A stretch of DNA of 64,000 bases from Streptomyces justiciae (GTDB lineage Bacteria; Actinomycetota; Actinomycetes; Streptomycetales; Streptomycetaceae), in NCBI RefSeq assembly GCF_015163075.1, contig NZ_JADDXU010000001.1, forward strand, positions 310,001 through 374,000, read 5' to 3'. A program made the translations under genes and the position numbers. How positions within the stretch are numbered: the first letter of the stretch is position 1; each line of letters starts with the position of its first letter. The notes under the pieces were generated by a model, which saw nothing but the letters and a program-made list of their open reading frames with translations, ran no database searches and had not been told where the DNA came from. This document shows positions 25,912-33,411 of this stretch, one piece after another.

Positions 25912-27163
25912 GCGCGGTGGCCGGGGGTTCCCCGGGCGCGGTGGCACCGGCCGCGCGCAGCTCCGGCGTGGTGACGCCGACCGCCGTCACCGCCGCCAGG
26001 CACATCAGCCCGCCGGCGATCAGCGCGGTCGCCCCGGAGCTCCAGCCCGCGACCAGGCCGCCGCGCAGGTTGCCCAGGTGGGGGCCCGCCTGGCCGACGA
26101 TCGTCTCGGCCGCCGTGACCCGGCCCAGCAGGGCGTCGGGGGTGCGGGTCTGGACGATGGTCGTACGGGAGAGGACGGCGAGGGCGTCCGCAGCACCGGC
26201 CAGCGTGAGCAGACCGAGGCCCCACCAGGCGCTGGTCGTCAGTCCGAAGAGGAAGAGGCCGGTGCCCCAGCCGGCGGACGCGCACAGCATCACCGGGCCG
26301 GGGCGGGCCAGCCGGGTCACCGGGCCGGAGAAGGCGGTCGCGGCGACCCCGCCGACGGCGAGCGCGGACAGGAACAGCCCGAGGGTGCGGGGGTCGCCGC
26401 CGAAGCGTTCCTCGTTGACCACCGGGAAGAGGCTGGTCGGCATGGACAGGAGGGTGGCCGCCAGGTCGGTGAGCAGGGCGCCGCGCACCACCCGGTGGCC
26501 GACCAGGAAGCGCAGGCCGTCCAGCACCCCGTGGATCCCGGGGCGGGACCTGGCGCCCTCGGGCGGCAGCGCGGGCAGGCCGTAAGCGCCGTAGAAGGAC
26601 AGGGCGAAGCTCAGGGCGTCCAGGAGGTAGCAGACGCCGATCCCCCACCATCCGAGGACGACACCGGCGACGGCCGGGCCGACCAGCATCATCGCCTGGC
26701 CGGTGACCTGCTGGAGGGCGAGACCGGCGGCCACCTGGTCCTTGGGCAGCAGCCGCGGCACGAACACCCCGGCCGCGGGGGCGCCGAGCGCGGCGAACGA
26801 CGTCTGGACCGCGACCAGGACGAGGACCACGGCCACCGGCGCGTGCCCGGCGAAACCCTGCACGGCCAGCAGCACCGAGCAGACCGCCGAGCCGACGGTG
26901 CCGGTGAGATACAGCCGGCGGCGGTCGACGCGGTCGGCCCAGGCGCCCGCGAACAGGCTGACGCCGACCATCGGCACCGCCTGCGCGACACCGACCGCGC
27001 CGCTCCAGAACGCACTGTGGGTCATGTCCCAGACCTGGTACAGCACGGTGACCATGGTCATGAAGGTGCCGAGCGTGGACACCGTGCGCCCGAACAGCAG
27101 CCGCCGGAAGACGGGGGAGGTGCGCAGGGGCCGTACGTCGAGCAGCGCGTCGGACAGGCTCAT
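25898..27163 (-). CDS. MFS transporter (DHA3/EntS-like)
   Basis: A 421-residue, twelve-helix major facilitator. The loop 2-3 motif reads AGAWADRVDRRRLYLTGTVG, and LLGRVTAAETIVGQ in the C-terminal half is typical of the enterobactin-exporter-like (EntS/DHA3) group, so drug or siderophore efflux is likely. The tail (GATAPGEPPATAPTGP) is a low-complexity extension. It lies 79 bases upstream of the TIM-barrel isomerase gene on the same strand. Substrate unknown. Confidence 0.87.
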   Translation of the reverse strand: MSLSDALLDVRPLRTSPVFRRLLFGRTVSTLGTFMTMVTVLYQVWDMTHSAFWSGAVGVAQAVPMVGVSLFAGAWADRVDRRRLYLTGTVGSAVCSVLLAVQGFAGHAPVAVVLVLVAVQTSFAALGAPAAGVFVPRLLPKDQVAAGLALQQVTGQAMMLVGPAVAGVVLGWWGIGVCYLLDALSFALSFYGAYGLPALPPEGARSRPGIHGVLDGLRFLVGHRVVRGALLTDLAATLLSMPTSLFPVVNEERFGGDPRTLGLFLSALAVGGVAATAFSGPVTRLARPGPVMLCASAGWGTGLFLFGLTTSAWWGLGLLTLAGAADALAVLSRTTIVQTRTPDALLGRVTAAETIVGQAGPHLGNLRGGLVAGWSSGATALIAGGLMCLAAVTAVGVTTPELRAAGATAPGEPPATAPTGP

Positions 27164-27242
27164 GAGAGCGGGAGCGGGGGCGCGGAGGGCTGATGCACCC
27201 CGGGACGCTAACCGGCGACGGCCGCCCAGGCCACCGAATTAG

Positions 27243-28043
27243 TCACGCGCTGTCGTTCAGGAGGCGGCTCAGGTGCTCACGCCCCCGGCCGAGCAGTCCC
27301 GGAAGCGGCGCGGCCCCCTCGTACCAGCGCTTCTCGTACTCCCAGCACAGCCAGCCGTCCCAGCCGTGCCGGGAGAGGATCTCGACGCACTCGGCGAGCG
27401 GCAGCACGCCGGCGCCGAGCCGCAGCGGGGTGGTGTTCTCGGCTGAGGCGATGTCCTTGACCTGGACGTATCCGAGGTACGGGGAGAGCGCCGCGTAGGT
27501 CTCGCTGGGCTGTTCGCCGCCGAGCCAGGTGTGCATGACGTCCCACAGCGAACCGACGTTGCGGTGGCCGACCAGGCCCAGGACGCGGATCGCGTCGGCG
27601 CCGGTGCGGTGCGAGTCGTGCGTCTCCAGCAGAATCCGTACGCCGAGATCGGCGGCGTACTCCGCGGCCGTGCCGAGCCGCCGGGCGGCCGTGGCGTCGG
27701 CCTCCGCGCGGGACTGCTCCGGGCTCGCGCCGGGGAACACGCGGATGTACGGGGCGCCGAGGTCGCGGGCGAGGTCGAGGAGGGCGCGGATCTCCTCGAT
27801 CACGGGCTCGTCGTCCCCGGGCGCGGCCACCCGCGCGTACCCGGCCACGCCGAGGATCTCCACCCCGGCGGCCTTGAACTCGCCGGCGACGTCGGCCCGT
27901 TGCTCCGCCCCGATCCCCGGATGCACCGCCTCCTCGGGATGCGCGCGCAGCTCGACCCCGTGGTACCCGTGCGCGGTGGCCAGCCGCAGCACCTCGGGGA
28001 CGGGGAGACCGGGGACACCGAGAGTGGAGAACGCGAGTTTCAT
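27243..28043 (-). CDS. Sugar phosphate isomerase/epimerase (xylose isomerase-like TIM barrel)
   Basis: A 266-residue single-domain TIM barrel of the AP-endonuclease-2/xylose-isomerase-like superfamily. It opens MKLAFSTLGVPGLPVPEVLR. Metal ligands are expected in GVELRAHPEE, ILLETHDSHRT, SLWDVMHTWLG and near the C-terminus in WLCWEYEKRW. Members isomerise or epimerise sugars, keto acids or inositols. It lies between an MFS gene and a MarR-GNAT gene on the same strand and might share a transcript with either; no sugar operon surrounds it, so the substrate is open. Confidence 0.84.
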   Translation of the reverse strand: MKLAFSTLGVPGLPVPEVLRLATAHGYHGVELRAHPEEAVHPGIGAEQRADVAGEFKAAGVEILGVAGYARVAAPGDDEPVIEEIRALLDLARDLGAPYIRVFPGASPEQSRAEADATAARRLGTAAEYAADLGVRILLETHDSHRTGADAIRVLGLVGHRNVGSLWDVMHTWLGGEQPSETYAALSPYLGYVQVKDIASAENTTPLRLGAGVLPLAECVEILSRHGWDGWLCWEYEKRWYEGAAPLPGLLGRGREHLSRLLNDSA

Positions 28044-28061
28044 GGTTGGGGACTTTACGCG

Positions 28062-28994
28062 TCACTCCCGCGTGCCGTGCAGGTCCAGACGCCAGTCCTG
28101 ACCGACCAGATCCTTGCCGAACGACCGGTGCGGCTTCTCGGCGAGCAGCACGAAGCCGTGGCGCTGGTAGATGTGGCGGGCGGAGCTGAGGATGTCGTTG
28201 GTCCACAGCACCAGGTCCCGGTAGCCGACCTCGCGGGCGAAGTCGACGACGGCCGTGACCAGCCGGTCCCCGATGCCGAGGCCGCGGGCGTCCGGCTCGA
28301 CGAGCAGCAGCCGCAGCCGGGCCGTGGCGGGCGCCTCGTCGCGCACGCACATCACGCACCCCACCGGCCGCCCGTCCAGCTCGGCGATCCACACCCGCTC
28401 CAGATGCGGATCGTGATCCTCCGCGAAGTCGGCGACGATCCGCGCCACCAGCCCCTCGTAGTCGGCGTTCCAGCCGTACTCCGCCGTGTACAGCGCGGCG
28501 TTGCGCTGCACGATCCAGCCGAGGTCACCGGGACCGGGCTCGCGCAGCAACACGTCCTCACGGCGGGGCGGCCGCCCCTCGGAGAGGAGGTCGCGGACGG
28601 TCCGCATGGCCTCCGCGAGCCGCGGCCGCTCGGCGGCGGGCACGGTGGCGAGCAGCGCGCCCACCGATTCGTCCGCCCGCTCGGCGAGCAGCGCGGCGGT
28701 CTCCCGCCCTCGGACGGTGAGCGTGACGCGCCGCCGCCGCGGGTCCCGCCGCGAGGCCGTCCGCTCGATCAGCCCGTCCTCCTCGAACTTGTTGAGAATC
28801 CGGCTCAAATAGCCCGCGTCCAGCGAGAGTTCGGTCCGCAGGTCGGCCGCGTCGGTACGCGGAGAGTGCGCGAGCTCGTACAGGACCCGGGACTCGGTGA
28901 GGGTGAACGGGGCGTAGAGGTGGCGGCTGTAGTCGAGGGCGCCGATGACGTTGGTGTAGAAGCGGTTGAAGGCGCGGATGTCCTGGACGGTCAT
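28062..28994 (-). CDS. Bifunctional MarR-type regulator / GNAT acetyltransferase
   Basis: A 310-residue fusion. Residues 1-145 are a MarR winged helix (IRAFNRFYTNVIGALDYSRH, LRTELSLDAGYLSRILNKFE, ERTASRRDPRRRRVTLTVRG). Residues 155-310 are a GNAT domain with the acetyl-CoA loop LVEPDARGLGIGDRLVTAVV and the C-terminal HIYQRHGFVLLAEKPH. This fixed pairing is well known in actinobacteria, and the protein probably senses and acetylates the same small ligand. A TGACTCAGTCA palindrome 47 bases upstream may be its own operator. Confidence 0.9.
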   Translation of the reverse strand: MTVQDIRAFNRFYTNVIGALDYSRHLYAPFTLTESRVLYELAHSPRTDAADLRTELSLDAGYLSRILNKFEEDGLIERTASRRDPRRRRVTLTVRGRETAALLAERADESVGALLATVPAAERPRLAEAMRTVRDLLSEGRPPRREDVLLREPGPGDLGWIVQRNAALYTAEYGWNADYEGLVARIVADFAEDHDPHLERVWIAELDGRPVGCVMCVRDEAPATARLRLLLVEPDARGLGIGDRLVTAVVDFAREVGYRDLVLWTNDILSSARHIYQRHGFVLLAEKPHRSFGKDLVGQDWRLDLHGTRE

Positions 28995-29041
28995 GGCGGG
29001 CGACCCCCGGGTGGCGAGGCGGACAGGGCGGCTCGGATAGT

Positions 29042-29052
29042 TGACTCAGTCA
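29042..29052. promoter_or_regulatory. Operator-like palindrome upstream of the MarR-GNAT gene
   Basis: The sequence tgactcagtca is a perfect 11-base palindrome about a central base, 47 bases before the MarR-GNAT start codon, in otherwise AT-richer DNA. MarR-type proteins commonly bind such sites in their own promoters. Binding is inferred. Confidence 0.45.
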
Positions 29053-29095
29053 GAGATAACCGTACGACCGCCCCGCCCCGCCGTCCAGATCCCGG

Positions 29096-29175
29096 CCGCA
29101 CCGGCTCAGACCCGCACCGGCTCAGTCCCGCACCAGCTCAGACCCGCGCCGGCTCAGTCATACGTCGGCTCAGTC
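29096..29175. repeat. Five tandem 16-bp repeats ending in a stop codon
   Basis: Five head-to-tail copies with consensus ccgcaccggctcagtc occupy 29096-29111, 29112-29127, 29128-29143, 29144-29159 and 29160-29175. Only a few bases vary. The stop codon of the DUF4253 gene (tca, 29170-29172) is the ctca element of the fifth copy. Confidence 0.9.
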
Positions 29176-29967
29176 CCACCAGAACCGCCACTCCGTCCGA
29201 CCGATCAGCGCGTCCGCGTATTCGGGGAAGGGGGTCGGCGGGTCGTCCACGATGTTGTCGGCGGTGGACAGCACGTGCTCCAGGGCGAGCCGGTCCGCGC
29301 TCGCCCGGTCGAGGGGCGGCCGGGCGACGGAGACGTGGACGTCACCGCCGTAGGCACCCACCACACGTGCCCCGAACCGGTCCTCCCAGCTGCGCAGGAG
29401 GGCGGTCAGAAGGGGGATGGGCGCTCCGTGGTTCCAGCCGATGACGGCCGGGACGTCGGCGGCGCGGTGGGCGGGGACGAGGGCGAGCGACGGCGTGAAG
29501 GGCTCGGTGGAGAGGAGGTCGGCGACGGTGCGCCGCGCGGCCTCTTCAGGTGTCGTACCGGGGCCGCCGTCCCCCGACCCCGGACCGGCGGGAGCGAGCC
29601 CCGGCCAGGTCTCGAAGGGCGGCCCGGGATCGTGTGGCCAGGGCTCGACGTCCTCAGGAGTGTCGTCCGGTGTCTCCGCGCCGGCGGGCGTGGACCACCA
29701 CGGCGGCCGCTTCTGCCGGTACGCCGCGAAGTCGGCCGCGAGGACCTCGTCCAGGCGTATCGCGTCGGCGGCGGCCGGGTCCTCCGGCCGGTCGTGCGGG
29801 TCCGGCCGGCAGAGGTGCGGATACCGGCCGGTGACGGCGGCCTGACGCAGCAGCTCGGCGAACAACTCGTCGATGTCGTCCGGCAGTTCGTCGCAGACCC
29901 AGATCTCGGCCGGGCCGCGGCGCTCGAACCGACCCGGGGGCAGCCCGGCGGGCAGGGAGAAGACCAT
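29170..29967 (-). CDS. DUF4253 domain-containing protein
   Basis: A 265-residue cytoplasmic acidic protein. The C-terminal 110 residues match the DUF4253 pattern from memory: PSLALVPAHRAADVPAVIGW, LLRSWEDRFGARVVGAYGGD, VARPPLDRASADRLALEH and the terminal EWRFWWD. The middle (residues 95-150) is a Pro/Gly/Asp-rich linker. No catalytic motif is known for the domain, which is often found in toxin-immunity or peptidoglycan-related contexts. It diverges from a methyltransferase gene by 92 bases. Its stop lies in a 16-bp tandem repeat array. Confidence 0.8.
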   Translation of the reverse strand: MVFSLPAGLPPGRFERRGPAEIWVCDELPDDIDELFAELLRQAAVTGRYPHLCRPDPHDRPEDPAAADAIRLDEVLAADFAAYRQKRPPWWSTPAGAETPDDTPEDVEPWPHDPGPPFETWPGLAPAGPGSGDGGPGTTPEEAARRTVADLLSTEPFTPSLALVPAHRAADVPAVIGWNHGAPIPLLTALLRSWEDRFGARVVGAYGGDVHVSVARPPLDRASADRLALEHVLSTADNIVDDPPTPFPEYADALIGRTEWRFWWD

Positions 29968-30059
29968 GCCGCGACGATAAGGGCGACCACTGACAACGCC
30001 GCATGTGCCGTGAGCGAACCGGGGTTTGTGCGGGGCGGGGTGTTCCCAGCGTCATAGGT

Positions 30060-30743
30060 ATGACGACGACAGCGGCGTACGACGAACACGCGGACTGGTA
30101 CAACGACTACATGTCGCCCGAAGCGGGCGGCGACTACATCCGCCAGGTGCACGGCACACTCGGCGACCTCCTGGGCCCCGGCGCGGGCGTCTGCCTGGAC
30201 GTCTGCTGCGGCACCGGCGCCCACGCGGGCGTGACGGCGGACCTCGGCTGGACCCCGATCGGCGTCGACCTCTCACGCGGCCAGCTCCGCCATGCCGCCG
30301 CCCGGCTGCCGGTGGCGGTCGCCGACGCGGCGGTGCTCCCGCTGGCCGACGCCTCCGTGCCGGCCGCGGTGTGCGTGCTGGCCAGCACGGACGTCCCCGA
30401 CTACGCCGCCGTGGTCGGCGAGATCGCCCGCGTCCTGGCTCCCGGTGGGCGGTTCGTGCACCTGGGCGTCCACCCCTGCTTCGTCGGCGCCTTCGCGGAC
30501 CGGAGCGAGCCGGGGCGGGTGGTGCTGGACGAGGGGTACGCCGACCGCTCCCGGACCCTCGGCGGCTGGAACCCGGCGGGCGTACGGGCCCGGGTCGGCG
30601 CCTGGCACGTACCGCTGGCGGACCTGCTGAACGCGGCGCTCGCGGCTGGTCTGCGGCTGGAGCGGACGGTGGAGCGGGGGCGGGAGGGGGTGCCGGAGGT
30701 GTTCGGTTTCGCGGCGGTGAAGGGCGGTGTTCGGGGACGGTGA
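30060..30743 (+). CDS. Class I SAM-dependent methyltransferase
   Basis: A 227-residue Rossmann-fold methyltransferase (Methyltransf_11 type). Motif I is VCLDVCCGTGAHAG, the acidic residue of motif II is in IGVDLSRGQ, and VLAPGGRFVHLGVHP forms the later strand. The ATG at 30060 begins MTTTAAYDEHADWYNDYM, a usual start for this family. No strong ribosome site is visible. The substrate is unknown and there is no biosynthetic context. The last codons and stop lie in a 23-bp tandem duplication. Confidence 0.86.
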   Translation: MTTTAAYDEHADWYNDYMSPEAGGDYIRQVHGTLGDLLGPGAGVCLDVCCGTGAHAGVTADLGWTPIGVDLSRGQLRHAAARLPVAVADAAVLPLADASVPAAVCVLASTDVPDYAAVVGEIARVLAPGGRFVHLGVHPCFVGAFADRSEPGRVVLDEGYADRSRTLGGWNPAGVRARVGAWHVPLADLLNAALAAGLRLERTVERGREGVPEVFGFAAVKGGVRGR

Positions 30744-30760
30744 AGGGCGGTGTTCGGGGA
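30715..30760. repeat. Perfect 23-bp tandem duplication at the methyltransferase stop
   Basis: Two identical 23-base copies starting cggtgaagggcggtgttcgg lie at 30715-30737 and 30738-30760, followed by a partial third (aggtgaag). The stop codon TGA (30741-30743) is in the second copy; the corresponding TGA of the first copy is out of frame. Confidence 0.9.
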
Positions 30761-30782
30761 AGGTGAAGCTCACCCACTGAAA

Positions 30783-30798
30783 GAAACGCTTGCGTTTC
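30783..30798. promoter_or_regulatory. Perfect 16-bp palindrome upstream of the DMT gene
   Basis: gaaacgcttgcgtttc is perfectly self-complementary over 16 bases. It lies between the methyltransferase stop and the DMT promoter, about 89 bases before the DMT start, and looks like a dimeric repressor site. Confidence 0.5.
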
Positions 30799-30823
30799 GC
30801 TAAGGGCCTCCGTAGCCTATCGG

Positions 30824-30840
30824 TACGAAACAGTTTCGTA
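30824..30840. promoter_or_regulatory. TetR-type operator candidate upstream of the DMT gene
   Basis: tacgaaa-cag-tttcgta is a perfect 7-3-7 inverted repeat, 46 bases before the DMT start. It resembles TetR-family operators in Streptomyces. No TetR gene is in the window, so the regulator would act from elsewhere. Confidence 0.55.
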
Positions 30841-30886
30841 TTGATGCGGTCGGGCCTGTGCTCGGCCCGACAAGGAGGTGGGCCCG

Positions 30887-32512
30887 ATGACAGCGTCCCC
30901 GGTGCTGCTGGCCGTGGCCCTCTCCCTCATCTCGACGGTGTGCTACGCCACGGCCGCCGTCGTCCAGGAACGGACGGCGGCGGCCACGCCGGGCATGCGC
31001 GGCGCGCTGGCCCGCGGCGCCTGGTGGGGGTCGGTGGCCCTCAACGCGGCCGGCGCGCTGCTCCACGTGGTCGCCCTGCGCTACGGCCCGCTGACCCTGG
31101 TCCAGCCGCTCGGCGCGCTGAGCCTGGTGCTGGCGGTGCCGCTGGGCTCGCTGGCCACGGGGCGCCGCACCTCCGGCACCCAGTGGCGGGGCGTCGCCTA
31201 CACCCTCGTAGGCCTGAGCACGCTGCTCCTGGTCACGGCGACGGGTGGGGCGCCGCACGCCACGCTGGGCACCGCCGAGGTCATGGCCGTCGCGCTCTTC
31301 GCGGCGGGCGCGGTGGCGGTACTGGTGAGCGTGGGCACGGGAGGCCTGGCGTTCGCCGCGGCGTCCGGCATCGCGTCCGGCGTCGGTTCCACGCTGTCGC
31401 AGAAGCTGGCGGTGGGCCCGACGGTGTCCTGGGACACGGCTCTGGTGGGGGTCCTGACGGTGGGCTTCGCGGTCGGCGGCCTGCTGCTCTCCCAACAGGC
31501 CTACCGCAGCGGCCTCGGCGGCCCCCTCGCCCTCCTCACCCTGATCAACCCGGTCACCGCGTCCGCCATCGGCATCGCACTCCTGGGAGAGGGCTTCCAG
31601 TACGGCAGCACGGGCACGCTGCTCGCACTGGCAGGGGGAGCGGCGGCGGTCTACGGCGTGACGCTCCTGAGCCGCCCCCAGGGGACACCGAGCGGGCCGA
31701 CGGCCACGAGCACCACACAGATTCCGAGCACACCGCCCACCGCAAGCCCCGGGCAGATCCCGAACGGGCTGACCGCCACGAGCACCTTGCAGACGCCGAG
31801 CGCCTTGGCCGCCACGAGCGCCGCGCAGGCATCGAGCGCCTTGGTCGCTGCGAGTACCGCGCAGGTTCCGAGTGCCTTGGTCGCCGCGAGCGCCTTGCAG
31901 ACGCCGAGCGCCTTGGTCGCCGCGAGCACCGCGCAGACTCCGAGCGTCCTGGCCGCCACGAGCGCCGCGCAGGTTCCGAGTGGCCTGGCCGCCGCGATCG
32001 CCCCGCGGGCCCTCAGCCCTGCCGGCGCTCCGCGTGCTGCGAGCACTGCCGACGTTCCGGGCGCCGAGATCGCCCTGGGCTCTCCGCGCGCCGAGATCGC
32101 CCCGGCCGCACCGCTCGCCGCGAGTGGTGCGGCCGCTCAGCCGGCCTCGACCGGTCCGGACGCTCAGGGTGGTGCGACTGGCCCGGCCACTCGGCCCGCT
32201 GCAGGCGTCCTGACCGCTCCGCGCACGGCGAGCGCCCTGTCCGCATCGCCCGTTACGAGCGCCGCGCCCACGCCGCGTGCCACAAGCGCCCCAGTCACCT
32301 CGCAGGCCGCGAGCGCCTCGCCCCCTCCCGACCCTGCGAGCGCCCCGCCCACCGCGCCCACCCCCCGCCGGACGCCACCGGTCGTGCTACCCGGCCCTCG
32401 ATCCCGCCTCGGCCCGGCCCTCCGCCTCCGCCCCCTCTTCGGCCCCCGCCCGGCCCTCACCCCCCTCACCCCCGCAACCGCAGAACTGACCGGCCCCGCC
32501 CGGTCGTTGTGA
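30887..32512 (+). CDS. DMT-family transporter with long repeat-encoded Ala/Ser/Thr/Pro tail
   Basis: A 541-residue protein. Residues 1-268 form an EamA/DMT-type domain of about nine to ten helices (LLAVALSLISTVCYATAAVV, LTLVQPLGALSLVLAVPLGS, LALLTLINPVTASAIGIALL). The remaining 273 residues are low complexity. Residues 268-375 are nine 12-residue repeats of the type PSALVAASTAQV encoded by a 36-bp tandem array, followed by more degenerate Ala/Pro sequence ending TAELTGPARSL. ATG at 30887 has a strong AAGGAGGTG ribosome site. Two operator-like palindromes lie upstream. The tail is about as long as the transporter and has no known role. Confidence 0.82.
   Translation: MTASPVLLAVALSLISTVCYATAAVVQERTAAATPGMRGALARGAWWGSVALNAAGALLHVVALRYGPLTLVQPLGALSLVLAVPLGSLATGRRTSGTQWRGVAYTLVGLSTLLLVTATGGAPHATLGTAEVMAVALFAAGAVAVLVSVGTGGLAFAAASGIASGVGSTLSQKLAVGPTVSWDTALVGVLTVGFAVGGLLLSQQAYRSGLGGPLALLTLINPVTASAIGIALLGEGFQYGSTGTLLALAGGAAAVYGVTLLSRPQGTPSGPTATSTTQIPSTPPTASPGQIPNGLTATSTLQTPSALAATSAAQASSALVAASTAQVPSALVAASALQTPSALVAASTAQTPSVLAATSAAQVPSGLAAAIAPRALSPAGAPRAASTADVPGAEIALGSPRAEIAPAAPLAASGAAAQPASTGPDAQGGATGPATRPAAGVLTAPRTASALSASPVTSAAPTPRATSAPVTSQAASASPPPDPASAPPTAPTPRRTPPVVLPGPRSRLGPALRLRPLFGPRPALTPLTPATAELTGPARSL
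31688..32011 (+). repeat. Nine in-frame 36-bp tandem repeats inside the DMT gene
   Basis: Units start at 31688, 31724, 31760, 31796, 31832, 31868, 31904, 31940 and 31976 with no length variation. The consensus begins ccgagcgccttggccgccac and encodes PSALxAxSxAQx. The period is a multiple of three, so the frame is kept. Further decayed copies appear to run on towards 32300. Confidence 0.92.
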
Positions 32513-32528
32513 AAGGCAGACCACGAGC

Positions 32529-33161
32529 ATGACGATCCTGCAGCTGCGCCCCCGTACCGCCGTCATCCGCCCGGCAGGCCTGGTCGACGTACCGGCGGTG
32601 GTGCGCCTGATCACCCCGCCGTCGCCCGCGCTCCGCTCGGGGGAGTGCCTCACCGACGACTGGGACCAGGCGCAGCGCGCCATGCGCCTGCTGCTGGCGC
32701 ACCACGCCCTCGAGGAGGGCCAGGTGTGGGTGGCCGAGCGCGCGGACGGTGAACTTCTCGCGGCCGCCGTCTGGATGCCGCCGGACGCCGGCGCGGAGCC
32801 TCCGCACGCCCGTCTGGGCACCCTGTTCGCCCGCGAACTCACCGTCCGCCCGCCGGAGAACCCGATCCTCCCGGCGGCCCTGAAGAAGGCCGGCCCCGCC
32901 GAACCGCACTGGACTGTGGTCACCGTCTGCGCCCAGGACGACACGGAGGCCTGGGAGCCGACGCTGGTCGCCGATCTCCTCGCCCCCGGCCTGGCCGAGG
33001 TGGACGCGGAGACTGCAACGGCCGTGGCTCTCACACTCTCGGCCCGCCACACCGACCAGCTCCGCTCCCTGGGCTTCCGCCACCCCCAGCACGTCCCTCT
33101 GACGCCGGGCCTCGGCGTCTGGCTGACGACGCGCTATCCGGAGCAGCGCCTGGCGGCCTGA
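32529..33161 (+). CDS. GNAT-like acetyltransferase (putative)
   Basis: A 210-residue protein beginning MTILQLRPRTAVIRPAGLVD. The order of elements suggests a GNAT fold: RPAGLVDVPAVVRLI, then GQVWVAERADGELLAAAVWM, then WTVVTVCAQDDTEAWEPTLV in the acetyl-CoA-loop position, and HTDQLRSLGFRHPQHVPLTP near the end. A canonical R/QxxGxG/A loop is not clear, so catalytic competence is uncertain. It starts 16 bases after the DMT stop and is probably its operon partner. Its last 28 bases overlap a convergent small pseudogene. Confidence 0.68.
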   Translation: MTILQLRPRTAVIRPAGLVDVPAVVRLITPPSPALRSGECLTDDWDQAQRAMRLLLAHHALEEGQVWVAERADGELLAAAVWMPPDAGAEPPHARLGTLFARELTVRPPENPILPAALKKAGPAEPHWTVVTVCAQDDTEAWEPTLVADLLAPGLAEVDAETATAVALTLSARHTDQLRSLGFRHPQHVPLTPGLGVWLTTRYPEQRLAA

Positions 33162-33392
33162 CCCGACACGGCGACCTCGACCCCGACGCCCCGCAACCGA
33201 CGCGCGAGCAACTCCGTCTCGGGCGCGATGACAGAGAACTCCCCGGCCAGGACCCGCTCCAGCAGAGCCTTGACCTGCGCGAGCCCGACCCCGTACGGGG
33301 AATCGCAGTACGGCGACCCCATGCGTCGCGAGCAGCAACTCCCGTACGTCGTCCGACAGTTCCCCACGCCACGGCACCTTGACGCCGGTCAC
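33134..33392 (-). pseudogene. Small gene interrupted by a frameshift
   Basis: From a GTG at 33392, 20 bases after the LacI-gene stop and preceded by ggtgagggg, one frame reads TGVKVPWRGELSDDVRELLL and ATHGVAVLRFP, then turns into low-quality sequence. Exactly there a second frame begins YGVGLAQVKALLERVLAGEF and SVIAPETELLARRLRGVGVE, ending at 33134. Joining them at the CCCC run near 33300 (removing one C) gives one coherent protein of about 85 residues. Either the gene is broken or the base call is wrong. The family is not recognised. It probably shares a transcript with the LacI gene. Confidence 0.6.
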
Positions 33393-33411
33393 CCCCTCAC
33401 CGGCGGCGCGA

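Noticed and set aside
29096..29175. 16-bp tandem repeats as a CRISPR array
   Set aside because: Copies are contiguous with no spacers and no cas genes are nearby.
31651..32046. Minus-strand frame over the 36-bp array with regular LGVCxxLAATKA repeats
   Set aside because: Regularity comes from the repeat DNA; there is no ribosome site, and the plus-strand frame is continuous with a real transporter.
30790..32532. Alternative plus-strand frame of the DMT tail with RLGRHERRADSE-like repeats
   Set aside because: It has no domain at its front half, and the start and ribosome site support the other frame.
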